A DNA stretch of 64,000 bases from Clostridium beijerinckii (GTDB lineage: Bacteria; Bacillota; Clostridia; Clostridiales; Clostridiaceae): NCBI RefSeq assembly GCF_036699995.1, contig NZ_CP144906.1, forward strand, positions 930,001 to 994,000, written 5' to 3'. Below, piece by piece: positions 19,487-27,781 of this stretch. Every line of letters begins with the position of its first letter. Position 1 is the stretch's first letter. The position numbers and the translations under genes were made by a program. The notes under the pieces were generated by a model. That model was not told the DNA's origin. It saw only the letters and a list, made by a program, of their open reading frames with translations, and ran no database searches.

Positions 19487-19927
19487 ATGAATAAATCAAA
19501 AAAATATGAAAGTATCAAATTAGACAATCAAGTTTGCTTTTCTTTATATGCAGCATCAAGGGAAATAATAAAATTATATAAACCAATTTTAGATAAATTC
19601 AATCTAACATATACACAATATATTGCAATGCTTGTATTATGGGAAGATGAAAAGAGTACGGTTAAGGATATAGGACGAAGATTGCACTTAGATTCTGGTA
19701 CATTGACGCCACTATTAAAGAAGATTGAAGGAATGGGACTAATAACAAGATATAGAGACACAAATGATGATAGAGTAGTAATTGTTGAATTAACTGAAAA
19801 AGGAAGACTTCTAAAGGATGACATATTAGAAGTACCACGTCAAATAGTATGTAAAGCTAACATATCAACTGAAAGTGCTATTGAATTAAAAAGAAATTTA
19901 GATGAATTATTAAAATCTTTAGAGTAA
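19487..19927 (+). CDS. ohrR: OhrR, MarR-family organic hydroperoxide repressor
   Basis: A 146-aa winged-helix repressor. The N-terminal LDNQVCFSLYAASRE carries the sensing Cys17, and YKPILDKFNLTYTQY holds the two tyrosines known to hydrogen-bond the reduced Cys in OhrR. The DNA-recognition stretch is LHLDSGTLTPLLKKIE and the wing follows at RDTNDDRVV. It is closely similar to B. subtilis OhrR across the whole length. Oxidation of Cys17 by organic peroxides would release DNA. No ohr peroxidase gene is in the window, so the likely targets are the trx-gpx-reductase genes next door and its own gene, consistent with AATT-N-AATT boxes there. Confidence 0.9.
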   Translation: MNKSKKYESIKLDNQVCFSLYAASREIIKLYKPILDKFNLTYTQYIAMLVLWEDEKSTVKDIGRRLHLDSGTLTPLLKKIEGMGLITRYRDTNDDRVVIVELTEKGRLLKDDILEVPRQIVCKANISTESAIELKRNLDELLKSLE

Positions 19928-19981
19928 CTTTGACTGATTTTGTCTGCGCTTTGATTAGATATTTTTTGGAGGAATTTCTAT

Positions 19982-20662
19982 ATGGAAGATGTACTTAATA
20001 AATTAAAGGGGAATGAATTTTTTCAAGATTTAAGTGTTGAGGAAATTAGAGATCTTATTTTAAATATTGGATATAATTTAAGATCATATAAAAAGGGAGA
20101 AATTATTGCTAATGAAGAAGATGAATGCAATAGTTTAGGTTTTGTTTTAGAGGGGATAGTCGAAATTCAAAGAATATACCTTAGCGGAAAACAAATAATT
20201 CTAAAGAGACTAAGTAATGGAGATGTATTTGGTGAGGCATTAGTATTCTCAAAGAAATCAAAATATCCATCTACAGTTATAGCTTTTAGTGAATGTAATA
20301 TACTTTATATAAGCAGAGCAGACATACTAAAATTATGTACAAGTGATGAAAGAGTATTAGGGAACTTTATGTCTTCATTGAGTAATAAGATATTTATGTT
20401 AAATTCAAAGATAAAAAGTATAGCTTTTAAAAGTATCAAACATAAGGTTATAAACTACATATTAGAACAGGCAAAGAGCCAAAAAAGTGAAATAGTTAAA
20501 CTGAAAGAAAATAAAGAAGAAATTGCATCTTCACTAGGTATTCCTAGACCATCTTTATCAAGAGAATTAATGAATCTTAGAGATCTAAATTATATTGAGT
20601 TTGATAGAAATATAATTAAAATTTTAAATATTGAAGAGTTAGAAGCAGAATTATTTGATTAA
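19982..20662 (+). CDS. Crp/Fnr-family transcriptional regulator (first of two)
   Basis: 226 aa: an N-terminal cyclic-nucleotide-binding-like domain (~1-120) and a C-terminal Crp helix-turn-helix (~165-215; KENKEEIASSLGIPRPSLSRELMNL). There is no N-terminal Cys cluster for an FNR-type Fe-S centre. TTTGGAGG precedes the ATG. It lies 54 nt after ohrR and 147 nt before a second member of the family. The effector is unknown. Candidate duties are the sulfite (asr) and hybrid-cluster (hcp) genes downstream, because Crp/Fnr regulators such as HcpR control hcp in clostridia. Confidence 0.88.
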   Translation: MEDVLNKLKGNEFFQDLSVEEIRDLILNIGYNLRSYKKGEIIANEEDECNSLGFVLEGIVEIQRIYLSGKQIILKRLSNGDVFGEALVFSKKSKYPSTVIAFSECNILYISRADILKLCTSDERVLGNFMSSLSNKIFMLNSKIKSIAFKSIKHKVINYILEQAKSQKSEIVKLKENKEEIASSLGIPRPSLSRELMNLRDLNYIEFDRNIIKILNIEELEAELFD

Positions 20663-20752
20663 AATGAGATATAGTGATATTTTATAAAGCAGATGTATAT
20701 GTAAAAATTATTAATATAAAATAATTGTATGATTATAGAGTAGTTAAGTTAG

Positions 20753-20792
20753 CTTACTATCATAAATATTATTCTATTAAGTTTATAGTAAG
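20753..20792 (+). promoter_or_regulatory. inverted repeat overlapping the leader of the second Crp/Fnr gene
   Basis: CTTACTAT (20753-20760) and ATAGTAAG (20785-20792) are perfect arms just ahead of the ribosome site TTAGGAG. It may be an operator or a translational hairpin. Confidence 0.5.
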
Positions 20793-20808
20793 TAATTAGG
20801 AGTTATTT

Positions 20809-21501
20809 ATGAAAAATATTTCTGAACAACAGTTAGAGGAGTTAGAAATTTTTAATGGTGTTTCTAAAGCATCTCTAAGCAAGCTTAAGGATTTTGGAGA
20901 AGTTAAAAAGTATCAGCCTGGAAATCATCTTTTTAGAGATAAGGAAGAAGTATCTACTTTATATGTAGTATTAAGTGGAAGTATATCTCTATATAAATTG
21001 AATGAGAATGGAAATAAACGTGTAATATTCATTTTGGGTAAAGGTAAAATGATTAATGATGTTATTATACAAGATTTACCGTCGTCTATAAATTGTGAGA
21101 TATTTGAAGAGTCTTACATATTAAGTTATGATAAATCTACATTTTTAAAGATTATGGAGGATGATTTTATCCTTACCAAGAATGTTATGTTCTCATTAGC
21201 TATGAAAGTAAGAAGATTGTATAGGCAGCTAAAGAATGCAACAGGTGTAGTAAGAATGGAAAAGAAACTTGCGGCAAAGCTTTGGAAACTTAGCAGAGAT
21301 TATGGAGTTAAGTGTGAGGATGGAGTAACTATTAATATGAATATAAGTGTAACATATCTAGCAGATTTACTTGGTTCAAAAAGAGAAACTGTATCCAGAT
21401 CACTAAAAATACTTTTGGACAATAAATTAATTAAGTATGATAATAAAAAGATTAAAGTAATTGATCAAGATAAATTATCAAAATTTTTTAAAGCACCGTG
21501 A
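20809..21501 (+). CDS. Crp/Fnr-family transcriptional regulator (second of two)
   Basis: 230 aa with a cNMP-binding-like sensor domain (~15-125; YVVLSGSISLYKLNENGNKRVIFILGKG), a dimerisation helix and a C-terminal HTH (~170-225; NISVTYLADLLGSKRETVSRSLKIL). It diverges clearly from the preceding regulator, so it is not a recent duplicate. It is separated from the asr operon only by a strong terminator (its stop codon lies inside the stem), a position typical of a local regulator. No Fe-S cysteine motif is visible at the N-terminus. Confidence 0.88.
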   Translation: MKNISEQQLEELEIFNGVSKASLSKLKDFGEVKKYQPGNHLFRDKEEVSTLYVVLSGSISLYKLNENGNKRVIFILGKGKMINDVIIQDLPSSINCEIFEESYILSYDKSTFLKIMEDDFILTKNVMFSLAMKVRRLYRQLKNATGVVRMEKKLAAKLWKLSRDYGVKCEDGVTINMNISVTYLADLLGSKRETVSRSLKILLDNKLIKYDNKKIKVIDQDKLSKFFKAP

Positions 21502-21519
21502 TTTATATCACGGTGCTTT
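21490..21519 (+). terminator. terminator after second Crp/Fnr gene
   Basis: AAAGCACCGTGAT / ATCACGGTGCTTT, a perfect stem that includes the TGA stop codon. It separates the regulator from the asr operon. Confidence 0.9.
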
Positions 21520-21530
21520 ATTCATAAATA

Positions 21531-21551
21531 ACTTATAATTAATTTATAAGT
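21531..21551 (+). promoter_or_regulatory. palindrome upstream of the asr operon
   Basis: ACTTATAA-TTAAT-TTATAAGT, perfect 8-bp arms, ~30 nt before the first gene. It is a possible operator for a Crp/Fnr or other dimeric regulator. Confidence 0.45.
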
Positions 21552-21581
21552 AAACGTATATATGAAAGGGGAATTTATAGT

Positions 21582-22349
21582 ATGTTTTGTGAAGAATTTA
21601 ACAGTGTAATTATGGCAGCCAAGGCAAAAGTTAATTTATTAAAGACAAATAAACTAGGATATTTCATAAGTTCAATGCTTGCAGGTCTTTATGTAGGTAT
21701 GGGAATTATGCTTATATTCACAATAGGAGGATTATTAGGTGGTAGTGGATCACCTGCTACAAAAATAGTCATGGGAGTATCCTTTGGAGTTGCCCTTAGT
21801 TTAGTAATTATGGCGGGATCAGAACTTTTTACAGGAAACAACTTTATTATGACAGCTGCTTCTTTAAGAAAAGAAGTAAAGTGGACAGATACTATTAACA
21901 TTTGGATAGTTTGTTTTATAGGAAATTTAGTTGGTTCAATTATTGCAGGATATTTATTTTATTCTACAGGACTTACAGCTGGACCCGTTGGAGAGTTTAT
22001 TGCAAAAACATCAGCAGCTAAAATGAGTGTACCATTTTTACCATTATTAGTACGTGGAATTTTTTGTAATATACTAGTTTGCTTAGCTACATGGTGTAGT
22101 TTTAAATTAAAAAGTGAATCAGCTAAGCTTATTATGATATTTTGGTGTTTATTTGCATTTATAACAGCAGGTTTTGAACATAGTGTTGCTAATATGACTC
22201 TTTTAACAATTGGATTACTTAATCCAGGAGCTGCAAGTGTAAGCGTTATGGGTTATGTGTACAACATAGGTGTAGTAACACTTGGAAATATGATTGGTGG
22301 AGCAGTATTTCTAGCATTACCTTATTATATAATTTCAAAAAAGAAGTAA
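21582..22349 (+). CDS. formate/nitrite-family channel, probable hydrosulfide channel (HSC/FNT3)
   Basis: A 255-aa FNT-family membrane protein with six TM helices. The N-terminal region GYFISSMLAGLYVGMGIML, the pore motif ELFTGNNFIM and a second inner block RGIFCNILVCLATW are family signatures. It is the first gene of an operon with asrABC (12 nt to asrA). In C. difficile the FNT paralogue linked to asr has been characterised as a hydrosulfide (HS-) channel, so export of sulfide made by AsrABC is the likely function. Sulfite or formate transport cannot be excluded from sequence. Confidence 0.9.
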   Translation: MFCEEFNSVIMAAKAKVNLLKTNKLGYFISSMLAGLYVGMGIMLIFTIGGLLGGSGSPATKIVMGVSFGVALSLVIMAGSELFTGNNFIMTAASLRKEVKWTDTINIWIVCFIGNLVGSIIAGYLFYSTGLTAGPVGEFIAKTSAAKMSVPFLPLLVRGIFCNILVCLATWCSFKLKSESAKLIMIFWCLFAFITAGFEHSVANMTLLTIGLLNPGAASVSVMGYVYNIGVVTLGNMIGGAVFLALPYYIISKKK

Positions 22350-22361
22350 AGGAGTAAGCTG

Positions 22362-23372
22362 ATGGGATATAAATTAAGCAAAAATGATATTAATAAAGTA
22401 TTCGAAGATTTATCAAAAGAATATGTAGTATATGCACCAAAATTATTTGAAGGTGAAGGTACTTTTTCTGATACTGATAGAGTACGTTATGGCGAAATAA
22501 AAACAATAGATGATATAGTTTTTAATCAAAAGGCTCAATATTCATATAAAGAAGTATTACTTCCTATATCTCAAACACTTTTCTATTTCACAGAAGATTC
22601 CATAAAGGAAGCAGATGCTCCTAAAAAAGGTGCTATCATTTTCTTAAGAAGCTGTGACTTACACGCGGTAAAACGTATGGATGATATTTATTTAAGAAAT
22701 GGACAAGAAGATTATTATTATAAGAGAATAAGAGAAAATGCAAAGTTTATTTTAATGGGATGTGAAAACTCATTTGAAAATTGTTTTTGTGTAAGTATGG
22801 AAACAAATAAAAATGATGAATATAATGCATACTTAAAAGTAGATGGCGATAATGTATACGTAGATGTTAAAGATGAGGTTTTAGAAAATCTATTTAAAGC
22901 TGATGAAACTTTAGATGTTAAACCAGACTTTGTAACAGAAAATAATGTAAAGGTTTCTATACCAGATAATCTTTCCTTAGATATTATGAAATCAGATATG
23001 TGGAAAGAATACAGTGCTCGTTGTATTGCTTGCGGAAGATGTAACTTTGTTTGTCCTACATGTACTTGTTTTACAATGCAGGATGTCTTCTATACTGATA
23101 ATGGTAAAACAGGGGAAAGACGAAGAGTATGGGCATCTTGCCATGTAGATGGATATACAGATATGGCTGGAGGACATAGTTTTAGGTTAGATAAAGGACA
23201 ACGTATGCGTTTTAAAGTGCTACACAAAGTATATGACTATAAAAAGAAATGGGGATATCATATGTGCGTGGGATGTGGAAGATGTGATGATATCTGCCCA
23301 GAATATATATCATTCTCTAACTGTGTGAATAAACTAAAAGAGGGTATGAAAGAGGTGGCAGACAATGAGTAA
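22362..23372 (+). CDS. asrA: anaerobic sulfite reductase subunit A
   Basis: A 336-aa iron-sulfur subunit that carries electrons within the AsrABC sulfite reductase. Two C-terminal [4Fe-4S] clusters are visible: CIACGRCNFVCPTCTC (~222-237) and CVGCGRCDDICPE (~303-315). The N-terminal half matches the AsrA/hydrogenase-subunit type (FLRSCDLHAVKRMDDIYL). AAGGAG precedes the ATG. The 3' end overlaps asrB by 8 nt, indicating coupled translation. Confidence 0.95.
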   Translation: MGYKLSKNDINKVFEDLSKEYVVYAPKLFEGEGTFSDTDRVRYGEIKTIDDIVFNQKAQYSYKEVLLPISQTLFYFTEDSIKEADAPKKGAIIFLRSCDLHAVKRMDDIYLRNGQEDYYYKRIRENAKFILMGCENSFENCFCVSMETNKNDEYNAYLKVDGDNVYVDVKDEVLENLFKADETLDVKPDFVTENNVKVSIPDNLSLDIMKSDMWKEYSARCIACGRCNFVCPTCTCFTMQDVFYTDNGKTGERRRVWASCHVDGYTDMAGGHSFRLDKGQRMRFKVLHKVYDYKKKWGYHMCVGCGRCDDICPEYISFSNCVNKLKEGMKEVADNE

Positions 23373-24159
23373 AAATGAATATATTCCTTTTTTATCGGAA
23401 ATTAAAGAAGTAATTAAACATACAGAAATAGAATATACTTTTCGAATGGAGTTTAATGGTGATGTAAAACCAGGACAGTTCTTTGAAGTTTCATTACCAA
23501 AGTTTGGTGAAGCGCCTATTTCAGTAAGTGGTATTGGAGAGGGTACTGTAGACTTAACTATAAGACGTGTTGGAAAAGTAACTAATGAAATATTTAATAA
23601 TTATGTTGGCGATAAATTATTTCTAAGAGGACCTTATGGTAATGGCTTTGATATTGAAAATTACAAAGGAAAAGAATTAATAGTTGTTGCAGGGGGAACA
23701 GGTCTTTCTCCAGTAAGAGGAGTTGTAGATTACTTTGCAAAAAATGCAGGTGAAGCAGAAAGTTTCACTCTAATTGCAGGATTTAAATCTCCTAATGACG
23801 TTTTATTCAAAGATGATATTAAAATATGGAAAAGTAATATAAATCTTATTCTAACTGTTGATAATGCAGAAGAGGGATACAATGGCAATGTTGGAATGGT
23901 AACAAAATATATTCCTGATTTACTAATAAAGGATATTAATAATGCAGCAGTTATTGTAGTAGGACCTCCTATTATGATGAAGTTTACTGTTGCAGAGTTT
24001 TTAAAACGTGGTATAGATGAAAATAATATTTGGATTTCACAAGAAAGAAAAATGTGTTGTGGAATAGGAAAGTGTGGACACTGTAAAATAGATGATACTT
24101 ATATTTGTTTAGATGGTCCTGTTTTCAATTATTCAAAAGGCAAATTATTAATAGATTAG
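23365..24159 (+). CDS. asrB: anaerobic sulfite reductase subunit B
   Basis: A 264-aa FAD/NAD(P)-binding subunit of the ferredoxin-reductase superfamily. It takes electrons from NADH and passes them to AsrA/AsrC. An FAD domain (LFLRGPYGNGFDIE) is followed by the nucleotide motif VVAGGTGLSPVRGV, and a C-terminal [2Fe-2S]-type cysteine group CCGIGKCGHCKIDDTYIC. The length fits the family. It overlaps asrA and is 12 nt from asrC. Confidence 0.95.
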   Translation: MSKNEYIPFLSEIKEVIKHTEIEYTFRMEFNGDVKPGQFFEVSLPKFGEAPISVSGIGEGTVDLTIRRVGKVTNEIFNNYVGDKLFLRGPYGNGFDIENYKGKELIVVAGGTGLSPVRGVVDYFAKNAGEAESFTLIAGFKSPNDVLFKDDIKIWKSNINLILTVDNAEEGYNGNVGMVTKYIPDLLIKDINNAAVIVVGPPIMMKFTVAEFLKRGIDENNIWISQERKMCCGIGKCGHCKIDDTYICLDGPVFNYSKGKLLID

Positions 24160-24171
24160 GAGGGGTTAGTT

Positions 24172-25137
24172 GTGGATTTAAATACAAAGGCAATCAAGAA
24201 AAATGCTTTTAGAGTCACTAAAAAAAGAGGGATAACTGCCTCTAGAATTAGAGTTCCTGGAGGGCATTTAGATGCAGAATTATTAGGAATGATACAAGAA
24301 ATATCACAAAAGTATGGTGATGGAACTGTTCATATAACAACACGTCAAGGTTTTGAAGTACCAGGTATAAGCTTTGAGGATATGGATAAAGTAAATGAAT
24401 TGTTACAACCAATTATTGAAAAATTAGAAATAAATCAAGAAATACCAGGCAAAGGATATACTGCTGCAGGAACTAGAAATGTATCAGCATGTGTTGGAAA
24501 CAATGTTTGTCCGTTTGCTAATTATAATACAACTAATTTTGCAAAGAAAATAGAAAAAGCTATTTTCCCAAATGATTTACATTTTAAAATCGCATTAACA
24601 GGATGTCCTAATGATTGTATTAAAGCAAGAACACATGACTTTGGGATAATTGGAATGACAGAACCACAATATAATATTGATAGATGTGTAAGTTGCATGG
24701 CATGTGTGAAAGCTTGTAAGAAAAAATCAGTAGGAGCACTTGAAGCTATTAACTATAAAATAGTAAGAAATAAAGAAAAATGTATTGGTTGTGGTGAATG
24801 TGCAAATGCATGTCCTACAGGAGCATGGACAAGAAGCAAAGAAAAATATTATAAGTTAGTTCTTATGGGAAGATCAGGTAAGAAGAACCCTCGTCTTGCA
24901 GAAGATTTCTTAATTTGGGCTGATGAGCAAAGTATAATTAAAATAATATTAAATACTTATAAATTTGTTGAAGAATATATAGACAAAGATGCTCCAGGTG
25001 GAAAAGAGCATATTGGTTATATAATTGATAGAGTTGGATTTGAAGAATATAAAAAGTGGGCATTAAAGGATGTAGAATTCCCAGAAAAAACTATCATCAA
25101 AGAACGTATCTATTGGAGTGGAATACATTTCTGCTAG
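24172..25137 (+). CDS. asrC: anaerobic sulfite reductase subunit C (siroheme)
   Basis: A 321-aa catalytic subunit reducing sulfite to sulfide. The siroheme/[4Fe-4S] motif is split as usual, ACVGNNVCPFANY (~107-119) and TGCPNDCIKARTHDFG (~143-158), with a ferredoxin insert of two clusters, CVSCMACVKACK and CIGCGECANACP (~175-210). The start codon is GTG, set by AGGAGGGG 8 nt upstream. It is the last gene of the operon; a long non-coding gap follows. Confidence 0.95.
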   Translation: MDLNTKAIKKNAFRVTKKRGITASRIRVPGGHLDAELLGMIQEISQKYGDGTVHITTRQGFEVPGISFEDMDKVNELLQPIIEKLEINQEIPGKGYTAAGTRNVSACVGNNVCPFANYNTTNFAKKIEKAIFPNDLHFKIALTGCPNDCIKARTHDFGIIGMTEPQYNIDRCVSCMACVKACKKKSVGALEAINYKIVRNKEKCIGCGECANACPTGAWTRSKEKYYKLVLMGRSGKKNPRLAEDFLIWADEQSIIKIILNTYKFVEEYIDKDAPGGKEHIGYIIDRVGFEEYKKWALKDVEFPEKTIIKERIYWSGIHFC

Positions 25138-25169
25138 AATTAAATGTATCACAAAGAACTTAAAATGAG

Positions 25170-25386
25170 GAAATGAACAATCGAAATAGAATACATATAT
25201 GTTCCTCAGGACTATGAAAAATCTCGCTGATAATATCTAAATGGAAGGTTGCATCACTTCTGCATGCTCCTGCGGCAAGCACAGGACAAGCAAAAGTGCA
25301 ACAACCTGCCATTAAGATATTCCAACAGCTTATTTTTCAATGCCTGATCCACATATATGTATTCTATTTCTTTGTTTTGCTATTTC
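25170..25386 (+). repeat. ~217-nt long-hairpin element (MITE-like or structured RNA)
   Basis: Two ~77-nt arms (25183-25259 and 25294-25370) are imperfect reverse complements. The outer 20 nt of the left arm, GAAATAGAATACATATATGT, is mirrored without error except at its ends, and pairing resumes through TGAAAAAT, ATATC, AATGG, AGGTTG and CACTT. The inner part folds further (TCCTG/CAGGA around CGGCAAGCA). Shorter pairing continues outwards to GAAAT/ATTTC. GC content is visibly higher than in its surroundings. I see no reading frame, transposase or clear target duplication. Confidence 0.8.
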
Positions 25387-25846
25387 ACAGGAAACCTAAT
25401 TAAATGGATTTTATGTATATTGTATTAAAGAGCATAAATATACGTAGCTAAAGGTATTGCTAACTTGAGGAATATAGAAATATTTGTATAGATATATCAA
25501 ACTTTAAATTTATATTCACAAAAAACTGGAGTAAAGACATATATTCATTTTCGGTTATTTGTAAGTAAATTTAAATTATTATAACACTACAAATATTTTT
25601 ATATTTAAAATCATTACAATAACTTTAATTTATGGTGACTTAGAGTATATATGGATTCTAGGTTATTTTTATGTATTTATAAAAATAATTCCAAAAGATT
25701 TGTGAGTCGTAACAAATGAAACAGAGTATTTTATAATTTCAATGTAAAATATGTTCATAAGGTGATTCGAGGGAATTTGCTTAAATAATATAGAAATTAA
25801 TGAAAATTTATTAGATAAAAATTAATTGTGTGGAGGAGATTTCAAT
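25387..25846. other. gap between hairpin element and hcp
   Basis: About 460 nt of very AT-rich DNA with no credible gene. I see only the Crp/Fnr-like box at 25699 with a possible -10 TATAAT at 25732, and the hcp ribosome site GGAGGAG. Confidence 0.6.
25699..25716 (+). promoter_or_regulatory. Crp/Fnr-like box upstream of hcp
   Basis: TTTGTGAGTCGTAACAAA: arms TTTGTnA and TnACAAA. A TATAAT lies 15 nt downstream (25732-25737), so the box would overlap the -35 region of that promoter, as class II Crp/Fnr activator sites do. hcp is a known target of the Crp/Fnr member HcpR in clostridia; two Crp/Fnr genes lie 4-6 kb upstream. Confidence 0.5.
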
Positions 25847-27484
25847 ATGGATAATAAAATGTTTTGTTTTCAATGTCAAGAAGCAGCAGGATGTACAGGA
25901 TGTACTGTAAAAGGTGTGTGTGGTAAGACTCCAGACCTTGCTAAAATGCAGGATTTATTAATATACGTGACTAGAGGGTTATCAGAAGTTGCAACAAAAG
26001 CTAGAGAAGAAGGTATCGTTGTATCACAAGCTATTAATACTACAGTAACAATGAATCTTTTCACTACTATAACTAATGCTAACTTTGATAAAGAAGTATT
26101 TTATGGAAGAGTAAAAGATACTTTAAAAATAAAAGAAGAATTATTAGGAAAATTAGCTAACAAAGAAAGCTTAAGTGCAGCTGCGTTATATAATGCAGAA
26201 ACAAGAGAAGAAATGGAAGCTAAAGCAGAGACTGTTGGTGTATTAGCTACTGAAAATGAAGACATCAGAAGTTTAAGAGAACTTATTACTTATGGATTAA
26301 AAGGTTTATCTGCATACATGAAACATGCAAATGCTTTAGGATATGAAGATGAAAATATATGTGCATTCATGCAAAAAGCATTATCATTAACTGCTGATAA
26401 CAACGTAACAATAGATGAATATATAGCATTAACTTTGGAAACAGGAAAAGTTGGTGTTGATGGAATGGCTTTATTAGATAAAGCTAATACAGAAAGTTAT
26501 GGTAATCCAGAAATAACAAAAGTAAATATCGGAGTTGGAACAAATCCAGGAATATTAATTTCAGGACATGACTTAAAAGATTTAGAACAATTATTAATTC
26601 AAACAGAAGGAACAGGAGTAGATGTTTATACTCACTCAGAAATGTTACCAGCTCATTATTATCCACATTTAAAGAAATACTCACACTTAGTAGGTAACTA
26701 CGGAAACGCATGGTGGAAACAACCAGAAGAATTCGAAAGCTTTAATGGACCAATACTTATGACTACAAACTGTATAGTTCCTCCAAGAGATAGCTATAAG
26801 GGTAGATTATATACTACTGGTGCATCAGGATATGAAGGTTGTACTCATATAGCTGCTGACGAAAACGGAAAGAAGGATTTCTCAGCAATTATTGAACAAG
26901 CTAAAAAATGTGCGGCTCCAACTCAAATTGAAGAAGGAGAAATAATTGGTGGATTTGCTCACAACCAAGTATTAGCATTAGCTGATAAAGTAGTTGACGC
27001 AGTAAAAACTGGAGCAATTAAGAAATTCTTCGTTATGGCAGGATGCGATGGTAGACAAAAAGCTAGATCATACTACACAGATTTTGCTGCAGCGCTTCCA
27101 AAGGATACTGTTATCTTAACAGCTGGGTGTGCAAAATATAAATATAACAAATTAGATTTAGGAGATATTGGTGGAATTCCAAGAGTTTTAGATGCAGGAC
27201 AATGTAATGATTCATATTCATTAGCAGTAATTGCACTAAAATTAAAAGAAGTATTTGGTCTTGAAGATATAAATGAATTACCAATAGCATTTAACATTGC
27301 TTGGTATGAACAAAAAGCTGTAATAGTTTTATTATCTCTATTACACTTAGGAGTAAAAAACATTCACTTAGGACCAACTCTTCCAGCATTCCTTTCACCA
27401 AATGTAGCTAATGTTCTAGTAGAGAACTTCGGTATAGGTGGAATTACAAATGTTGAAGATGATATGGAAATGTTCTTAAGATAA
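25847..27484 (+). CDS. hcp: hydroxylamine reductase / hybrid-cluster protein
   Basis: 545 aa. I start at MDNKMFCFQ because GTGGAGGAG lies 8-12 nt before it; an upstream in-frame ATG is not supported. The N-terminal [20 protein letters not shown] carries the four cysteines of the cubane cluster. Downstream, the hybrid-cluster ligands lie in regions such as [37 protein letters not shown] and [10 protein letters not shown]. It handles nitric oxide or hydroxylamine during nitrosative stress in the cytosol. The gene is alone, without an hcr reductase, which is typical for clostridia. The usual electron source is ferredoxin or rubredoxin. Confidence 0.96.
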   Translation: MDNKMFCFQCQEAAGCTGCTVKGVCGKTPDLAKMQDLLIYVTRGLSEVATKAREEGIVVSQAINTTVTMNLFTTITNANFDKEVFYGRVKDTLKIKEELLGKLANKESLSAAALYNAETREEMEAKAETVGVLATENEDIRSLRELITYGLKGLSAYMKHANALGYEDENICAFMQKALSLTADNNVTIDEYIALTLETGKVGVDGMALLDKANTESYGNPEITKVNIGVGTNPGILISGHDLKDLEQLLIQTEGTGVDVYTHSEMLPAHYYPHLKKYSHLVGNYGNAWWKQPEEFESFNGPILMTTNCIVPPRDSYKGRLYTTGASGYEGCTHIAADENGKKDFSAIIEQAKKCAAPTQIEEGEIIGGFAHNQVLALADKVVDAVKTGAIKKFFVMAGCDGRQKARSYYTDFAAALPKDTVILTAGCAKYKYNKLDLGDIGGIPRVLDAGQCNDSYSLAVIALKLKEVFGLEDINELPIAFNIAWYEQKAVIVLLSLLHLGVKNIHLGPTLPAFLSPNVANVLVENFGIGGITNVEDDMEMFLR

Positions 27485-27504
27485 ATTAACACAGGATAAA
27501 TGAT

Positions 27505-27548
27505 GGAAGAAGATAGCTAGTATAAAATTAGTTATCTTCTTCCTTTTT
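27505..27548 (+). terminator. hcp terminator
   Basis: GGAAGAAGATA / TATCTTCTTCC arms followed by TTTTTAG. Confidence 0.9.
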
Positions 27549-27644
27549 AGTTAGAATACAACAAGATGGAGAGATAATATTGTACTGTCGAAAAATATTT
27601 AAAAATAAAGTTGGACTGAAAACGTATTTATAAAAATAAATATA

Positions 27645-27673
27645 TTTACATCAATAATATATAGATATATAAT
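27645..27673 (+). promoter_or_regulatory. promoter of the kimA leader
   Basis: TTTACA (27645-27650), a 17-bp spacer, perfect TATAAT (27668-27673). Confidence 0.8.
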
Positions 27674-27690
27674 CTGTATGTTGTAATAGC

Positions 27691-27732
27691 AGGTAATAGA
27701 AAAGAAGGAGAAAATCCTTTTTATTACCTGTT
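27691..27732 (+). promoter_or_regulatory. leader hairpin before kimA
   Basis: CAGGTAATAGAAAAGAAGGA and its partner TCCTTTTTATTACCTG form a long hairpin in the ~100-nt leader. No strong T-run follows, so it may tune translation or stability. The leader looks too short and lacks the consensus for a c-di-AMP riboswitch. Confidence 0.6.
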
Positions 27733-27781
27733 AAATAAATTTGAAATTGCATAATAATTTTTACAATACGGGGGAAGAATT

